This document shows positions 42,901 to 45,585 of a stretch of DNA of 45,585 bases, one piece after another. The stretch's first letter is position 1. The number at the start of each line of letters is the position of its first letter. A program made the position numbers and the translations under genes. Below the pieces are notes generated by a model. That model had not been told where the DNA came from, made no database searches, and saw only the letters and a program-made list of their open reading frames with translations. Source of the DNA: Tubiluchus corallicola (lineage: Eukaryota; Priapulida; Priapulimorpha; Priapulimorphida; Tubiluchidae); contig JAQGDQ010000480.1 of assembly GCA_030141605.1 (NCBI GenBank), forward strand, positions 126,001-171,585. Reading direction: 5' to 3'.

Positions 42901-44940
42901 CGGAACGTTGTCGCTTTTATAATTTCTGCTATCGACAGGAAGCCTCGGTTTTTTCTATCGAGTGCCTACCCGTTTCCATTGATTAGTTTGTGCCTCTGGA
43001 GACAGGGGGAGAGAAATATCAAAAAAGCATCAATCGCGCGCATTTTGATAATGTGCTGGGAAAATTCATTGAGTAGAAAACGTAAATTCTAGAGAATTCT
43101 ATGTTTTTGCTGCGTGGTACGTACCAGTTAGGCTTTTTTGTGTAGCTAAAACAGTTTTAGTGTAGATATGTGTAAAGTGAACATGTGTCATGCGCGAAAT
43201 ACCAATCTGCCATACTACCTAGCCTTCCAATCTGTCAAATTTTTATTGACGCTTCCATGGCTTTCACCATCTGATAGAGAAATGTCAGTGTCAATGAAAA
43301 GCAGTGTCAGTTAGTAAGATTGCTGTTCTCTGGAATCAGTTTAGCGTTGCCAGTAAAACTAAAATATTCTGAATGGGCAGACAGGGAGTAGGCTACCAAC
43401 CAGTAACTTTAATTATTGAATTTTTGTTATCGTGGCGTAGCTAGGTCTGCCATCTAGCAGCAGCTCATTGTAACAGAAGTAATAATAAATTATTATTATT
43501 ACTGTTTTTAATATTATTATTAATATTATCATCTATTATTATTATTATTTCCTTGTATAAACTAATTTAATTTTTTTTGTTTATTAGTAAAAGTAAAAGA
43601 CCATCAAAATTACAAAAAATTTAATTCATAAGATATGTAAGAGCTTAACATAAGATACATAAGACATTAACATTGAATATGACAAAGAAGGAAAACCATA
43701 AAAACAGAAAACTTGGCAAAATAATAAAAGCAATGACAAAATAAATTACAATGGGACATCATGACTTGTAGAAACCTCCCACTATTCCTCTTTTTCTCTA
43801 GAATTCATCCACACTCGTACGATTAAAAGCATCTCACCTGTTTGAGTGAGCTTTGTGAACTCTGTAAGATTTTGCTTATTGTCATTGATTTTGCTAACCT
43901 TAATGCTGGAGTTAGCAAATTGAGTATTGATTGCTGCATCTTTGTATAGTTTGGTGTTGTGACTCTAGTCCCTTCTTCTTGGTATGAAAAATTAAACAAT
44001 TATCTGTTTGTTCAACACTGTGTAAAATAACACACAGTGAAGATGGTAACTTTGTGCAAAAATATGATATCTTTTAAGTTTTCTAAAATTAGCTTTTGAG
44101 AGTTTTTTGGATCCGAAAATTCTGTCCTTTCTGGTGTATGTTCTGTTTTTCAGAATTCATTTCAAAAGCAATGCATACTGTTGTCTTGGGTGCATTTTCC
44201 AAAAGCACTTGAATTGCTTATTCAGGCCACTAATTTGTTGTAAACAACATTAATACTGAGTTTTTGCATTTGGGGTTTGAAAGTTGTTTTAAATATTTCT
44301 TGCATAGTTTAATTTAATTTGTCTTGTCATTTCTAATTTTTTAATACATATCTCAGCATCAGTTTTGCATGTTAGTAGTATAATACCATTAATTTAGTAG
44401 TATAATACCATTATTAATGGCAAATGCAACAGAAAATGTGGGAATTAAATACGTACATGTAATGTGGTTTTTGTGAATTCATGAATTAGTGAATTAAAAC
44501 ATATATGTGGTTTTCAGATTCACACGTCTCTTGTCAATGGAAGACCAGGAGTCAAAGGGCCAAGTAATAAACTAATTGTAAGTTTATCTGATCTGATCTT
44601 AGTAATACTGGCTTTTTATGTGAAAATTTGGCTTTTCTGCTATAACTGTTGAGTGCTGCCTATCATTGTTTAGCACTTTTAGCACTTAAGATTTAAGTTT
44701 ATACCAGTTTAGTCAAATTTGACTAAGAAGAATTTCTAAATTCTGAGTTTTTGCTATAACGGGTTCTCATTACCATGCTAACAGCTTTTTTTTCTTCTAT
44801 GCTAATTCCATGTGTTTTTTCTCCAGGAATTCACGTCAGCTAGATATGTTCGTTTGCGGTTGCAAAGAATCAGAACCTTGTTAGGAGATTTGATGTCAGT
44901 TTATGGCCAGAATGAAGTTGACGGAATTGTCTCTCGTCGG
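20116..44940 (+). CDS. Laminin subunit alpha (LAMA1/2-like), 5' part; continues past window
   Basis: Secreted basement-membrane laminin alpha chain; only the signal peptide and most of the LN domain are in view. Exons: 20116-20209, 34680-34812, 35446-35605, 40633-40777, 41609-41706, 44518-44577, 44827-44940 (804 nt, 268 residues), all in compatible phases. Residues 1-22 form a hydrophobic signal peptide. LN hallmarks: KGLFPIVFNLA; TCGE, YCKLVEHV; CSIC; AIDGS..WWQSPSL (100-112); VAYIIIKAA; PRPGNWILERSVDG; PWQYYA; DDEVICTS; EFTSARYVRLRLQRIRT. PLEKGE (205-210) corresponds to the PLENGE motif reported for polymerising alpha LN domains. One sequon, N51-S-T. Similarity runs through every exon to vertebrate LAMA1/LAMA2 rather than to beta or gamma chains. 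The protein would act outside the cell as part of a heterotrimer. Missing here: the end of LN and all LE, L4, coiled-coil and LG modules. Confidence 0.93.
20427..20497. repeat. Tandem duplication, 36 bp x 2
   Basis: Two near-identical units of AAACTGATAGTATTTTT plus ATGAAATTCGATATTCAT, differing by one T in a homopolymer. Confidence 0.95.
20864..20968. repeat. Tandem duplication, about 52 bp x 2
   Basis: TTTCTTTGAACAGCTCTTTT and GAGTATTTTTTCTTGTA recur in the same order with some divergence between them. Confidence 0.85.
21860..22090 (+). mobile_element. LINE (non-LTR retrotransposon) ORF2 C-terminal fossil
   Basis: Frame from 21889 reads ESLLCECGTDVQTPDHLLYR followed by a stop at about 21988. 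The C-x-C-G-x-x-x-Q-T-P-x-H-L-L pattern is typical of the C-terminal end of LINE polyproteins. Degraded; a reading-frame change is needed to continue. No 5' part recognised. Confidence 0.5.
24831..25006. repeat. CT-rich microsatellite tract
   Basis: Interrupted (TC)n with CCCT interruptions, longest pure run near 24941-24978. Repeat-derived open frames on both strands are not genes. Confidence 0.95.
26301..26465. repeat. Left arm of perfect 165-bp inverted repeat
   Basis: Base-for-base reverse complement of 29765-29929, checked across the whole length. Outer end TATTCTCCTGCC, inner end GATTAGGGAGC. Flanking bases diverge after a few positions on both sides. Confidence 0.97.
27132..27206. repeat. 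TA/TG/TGCG compound microsatellite
   Basis: (TA)n passes into TACA, then (TG)n and CGTG repeats. Confidence 0.95.
29765..29929. repeat. Right arm of perfect 165-bp inverted repeat
   Basis: Exact reverse complement of 26301-26465. The outer ends read TTCTCC...GGAGAA with TA directly outside on both sides, compatible with (but not proof of) a TA target duplication. Confidence 0.97.
30498..30555. repeat. Tandem duplication, 29 bp x 2
   Basis: GTTTCTTAGC-CGCA-CTTGACTGAAACT occurs twice back to back with two differences. Confidence 0.93.
31407..31454. repeat. GAT/GAC trinucleotide repeat
   Basis: Continuous GAT with a central run of GAC units. Confidence 0.95.
32688..32852. repeat. GAT/GAC/GTT compound trinucleotide region
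   Basis: Interrupted runs of GATGAT, GACGAC, GTTGTT and GCTGCT. The open frames rich in Asp, Met or His across it come from the repeat. Confidence 0.85.
33186..33260 (-). mobile_element. tRNA-like SINE head remnant
   Basis: On the minus strand GTTTAGTGGTCATGG resembles a pol III A box and AGTTCAAATTC a B box, 45-50 bases apart as in tRNAs. Acceptor-stem and T-stem pairing are poor, so it is not a functional tRNA gene. It lies about 100 bases left of the Harbinger element. Confidence 0.35.
33368..34176 (+). mobile_element. PIF/Harbinger-type element, internally deleted (809 bp)
   Basis: Inverted termini GGCCGCGTTTCCACTGCG (left) and GGCCGCGCTTCCACTGCG (right, reverse complement) extend about 43 bases with few differences. 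TTA lies directly outside both ends (33365-33367, 34177-34179), the 3-bp target duplication of this superfamily. Subterminal TGCGGAC/GTCCGCA words recur in both orientations, as expected for transposase binding sites. Carries the MADF/Myb-like fragment at 33578. No DDE transposase is left. Confidence 0.82.
33578..33742 (+). pseudogene. MADF/Myb-like N-terminal fragment of Harbinger accessory protein
   Basis: ATG 33578 reads MEDEQAAR, then FEIRPALYVKSNPKYTHSDF and LLAEVAFQLN. This fits the first half of a MADF/Myb-SANT-like domain (P-x-LY at start, acidic/aromatic loop, then helix). Autonomous Harbinger elements encode such a DNA-binding partner next to the transposase. A GTAGAA donor-like site follows codon 46, so this looks like a lone first exon whose continuation was deleted. 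Probably non-functional. Confidence 0.5.
34680..34812 (+). CDS. Laminin alpha exon 2: start of LN domain
   Basis: Acceptor TTTTCACAG. Encodes KGLFPIVFNLAANAKIEV, NSTCGE and TYCKLVEHV, the conserved first strand and cysteines of alpha-chain LN domains. Donor GTGAGA, phase 2. Confidence 0.95.
34813..35445. other. Laminin alpha intron 2
   Basis: 633 bases, phase 2. Its 3' end (35303-35430) is duplicated downstream of exon 3. Confidence 0.8.
35303..35430. repeat. Duplicated intronic segment, copy 1 (before exon 3)
   Basis: CTGGATATTGTTGTGGTGTG, CCTTTCTTG and ACTTCTTAAAG...GATTTTGT recur in the same order 359 bases downstream. Copy 1 runs up to the exon 3 acceptor region. Confidence 0.9.
35446..35605 (+). 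CDS. Laminin alpha exon 3: LN domain
   Basis: Acceptor TGTGTTTCAG. Encodes CSICDLNS, YAIDGSHRWWQSPSLANGR and VTITLDLGQ. Donor GTAATG, phase 0. Confidence 0.95.
35662..35785. repeat. Duplicated intronic segment, copy 2 (after exon 3)
   Basis: Direct copy of 35303-35430 with moderate divergence. No second exon 3 follows it; similarity fades after about 35785. Confidence 0.9.
36516..36914. mobile_element. hAT-type non-autonomous element (MITE, 399 bp) with perfect 8-bp TSD
   Basis: CATATTAC stands directly outside both ends (36508-36515 and 36915-36922). Termini CAGAGCCTGATTAT and CAGGGCTGGATTAT (reverse complement) form a 14-bp imperfect inverted repeat of CAGGGC...GATTAT type. Length and the 8-bp duplication fit a hAT MITE. 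No transposase coding. Confidence 0.87.
36943..36992. repeat. Tandem duplication, 25 bp x 2
   Basis: ATCAAAAACAATATAGTGCT plus ACAAT occurs twice in a row, 20 bases after the hAT target duplication. Confidence 0.95.
40633..40777 (+). CDS. Laminin alpha exon 4: LN domain
   Basis: Acceptor ATATTTGCAG. Encodes VFQVAYIIIKAA and PRPGNWILERSVDG, nearly identical to vertebrate alpha chains, then PWQYYAMTDSDC. Donor GTAGGT, phase 1. Confidence 0.96.
40778..41608. other. Laminin alpha intron 4
   Basis: 831 bases, phase 1. Has a run of ten G at about 41030-41039; otherwise nothing recognised. Confidence 0.8.
41609..41706 (+). CDS. Laminin alpha exon 5: LN domain, PLEKGE motif
   Basis: Acceptor TTTTTTACAG. 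Encodes LPRYRSDDEVICTSRYS and PLEKGE. The donor is GTGGGT, weaker than its neighbours, and a long CT-rich tract starts directly after it. Phase 0. Confidence 0.94.
41714..41885. repeat. CT-rich tract directly after the exon 5 donor
   Basis: (CT)n with TTTC, CG and CCCT interruptions. Starts about 8 bases after the exon boundary, so the pre-mRNA has a long pyrimidine run on the 5' splice site. Confidence 0.95.
42462..42810. mobile_element. hAT-like non-autonomous element rich in TTCGAA (349 bp)
   Basis: Termini TAGGGGTGAGCAT and TAGAGGTAGACAT (reverse complement) match at 10 of 13 positions. The 8 bases outside, TAAATTAC and TTAATCAC, agree at 6 of 8, a plausible decayed target duplication. 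The right third is packed with TTCGAATTCGAA palindromic words and the left end has GAGTTCGAAC. Confidence 0.5.
43480..43556. repeat. ATT/AAT trinucleotide repeat
   Basis: Interrupted runs of TTA/ATT units with a short AATAATAAATTATTATT palindrome. Confidence 0.9.
44373..44416. repeat. Tandem duplication, 22 bp x 2
   Basis: TAGTAGTATAATACCATTA occurs twice, spaced by 22 bases. Confidence 0.93.
44518..44577 (+). CDS. Laminin alpha exon 6: LN domain
   Basis: Only 60 nt. Acceptor GGTTTTCAG, donor GTAAGT, phase 0 at both ends. Encodes IHTSLVNGRPG, matching the IHTSLINGRPS segment of LAMA1. The C-terminal half of the exon is variable. Confidence 0.9.
44827..44940 (+). CDS. Laminin alpha exon 7: LN domain, last exon in window
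   Basis: Acceptor TTTTCTCCAG. Encodes EFTSARYVRLRLQRIRTL, then DGIVSRR, where vertebrate chains read DPIVTRR. Donor GTGAGT, phase 0. In the family the next exon begins with Tyr-Tyr-Tyr-Ser. Confidence 0.95.
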
Positions 44941-45584
44941 GTGAGTTATTCTTCTAATAACTGTTATCTGCTCACTCTTTCTGTGACTAAGCTTTCAGTT
45001 AGAGTAGCAAAATTTTAAAGATAATATGTTTCCTCATACAATCTTGAACCACTTTGACTTTTTCATTATGACATCAGTTTACTTGGACTTATACTACTTT
45101 GATATTAAAGAGGGAGTTCTTCACTGTTATCTTTAAGTGTGTATTTATAATTCTTTATCAGAAAACCCTTAATGTTGAGAAATATAGCTCATTCAATATG
45201 CAGTGTTCTGTTTCAAAATGACTGTGTCAGTTCTAAGGTTACATTTTCATTTCTCACACTAGTAAAATGTTTTTTTTTCGATGAAATCTCTTAATTCCAC
45301 GCACTCCTTTTCCCTAAGCATAGTACACAAGGATGAGAAAATTTTCTGGGTTGGTGGCTGGGTGATTTAGACTACAGATTGCATATAGGCTTATTGGTTG
45401 CAGTTTTGGGCTCAAGACCAGTGCCAGCCAATATCGGGGCATATACTCTACACATATATTTGTTAGTTGTGTGTTGTGTCCTTGTGTATTGCCGTAACTG
45501 TCAATCACTAAATAGTCATTAGTGTTATTGTCCTGGAACCGTTAAATAAGTGATGGTATACAAATATTGTCTTTGTCTTCCTAG
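44941..45584. other. Laminin alpha intron 7
   Basis: 644 bases, phase 0, with a degraded SINE filling its 3' third and ending at the acceptor 45581-45584. Confidence 0.65.
45345..45560 (+). mobile_element. Degraded tRNA-derived SINE
   Basis: GGTGGCTGGGTGATTTAGAC resembles an A-box region and GGGCTCAAGACC a B box about 55 bases further on. GTTGTGTCCTTG then follows, recalling the conserved GTGTCCTTGGGCAAG central domain seen in many invertebrate and fish SINEs. Heavily diverged and family not assigned. Confidence 0.4.
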
Positions 45585-45585
45585 T
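45571..45585 (+). other. Splice acceptor for the next laminin exon
   Basis: The window ends in a pyrimidine tract and CTAG (45581-45584) followed by a single T at 45585. A T is what a Tyr codon, the expected next LN residue, would need. The 644 bases since the last donor hold no other laminin-like exon. Confidence 0.6.

Larger units (their letters stand above)
41707..44517. other. Laminin alpha intron 5
   Basis: 2811 bases, phase 0. Opens with a CT-rich tract, then a TTCGAA-rich hAT-like element, an ATT-rich microsatellite and a 22-bp duplication. Confidence 0.8.

Noticed and set aside
1-45585. CRISPR arrays, bacterial operons, rRNA genes
   Set aside because: None present; spliced metazoan genes and intronic repeats explain the window.

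Overview
This is a stretch of an invertebrate animal genome, AT-rich and intron-rich. Its two protein-coding genes lie head to tail on the + strand, both with canonical GT-AG introns. Phylum cannot be fixed from the sequence alone. Intron phases were followed by hand across every junction, and both gene models stay in frame throughout.

Region 1 (1-1481) is 5' flank. Its one notable item is a minus-strand coding remnant (about 441-930) whose C-terminal part resembles the Mor/C family of phage transcription activators, which is unexpected in an animal genome. Region 2 (1566-16858) is a complete cytosolic carboxypeptidase 5 gene (CCP5/AGBL5-like): 13 coding exons, 2907 nt including the stop, predicted 968 residues. 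The M14 zinc ligands and catalytic Glu are all visible, and there is an unusually long insert inside the catalytic domain. Region 3 (16859-20115) is the intergenic spacer, with a roughly 72-bp tandem array just after the CCP5 stop and, further on, the CpG-richer, CTCF-like 5' flank of the next gene.

Region 4 (20116 to the window end) is the start of a laminin alpha gene of the LAMA1/2 type. A signal-peptide exon (20116-20209) is followed by a 14.5-kb first intron, then six exons encoding most of the laminin N-terminal (LN) domain. The last visible exon ends at 44940, and a textbook splice acceptor occupies the final bases of the window, so the next exon starts at 45585. The LN domain carries PLEKGE, close to the PLENGE polymerisation motif of alpha chains.

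The introns hold a rich mobile-element record: a PIF/Harbinger-type element with TTA target duplications and a MADF/Myb-like exon remnant (33368-34176), a hAT-type MITE with a perfect 8-bp target duplication (36516-36914), a second hAT-like TTCGAA-rich element (42462-42810), a perfect 165-bp inverted repeat bounding 3.6 kb (26301-29929), LINE and SINE fossils, and many microsatellites. The two genes have unrelated jobs (tubulin deglutamylation in the cytoplasm; basement-membrane assembly outside the cell), and nothing suggests they work together.
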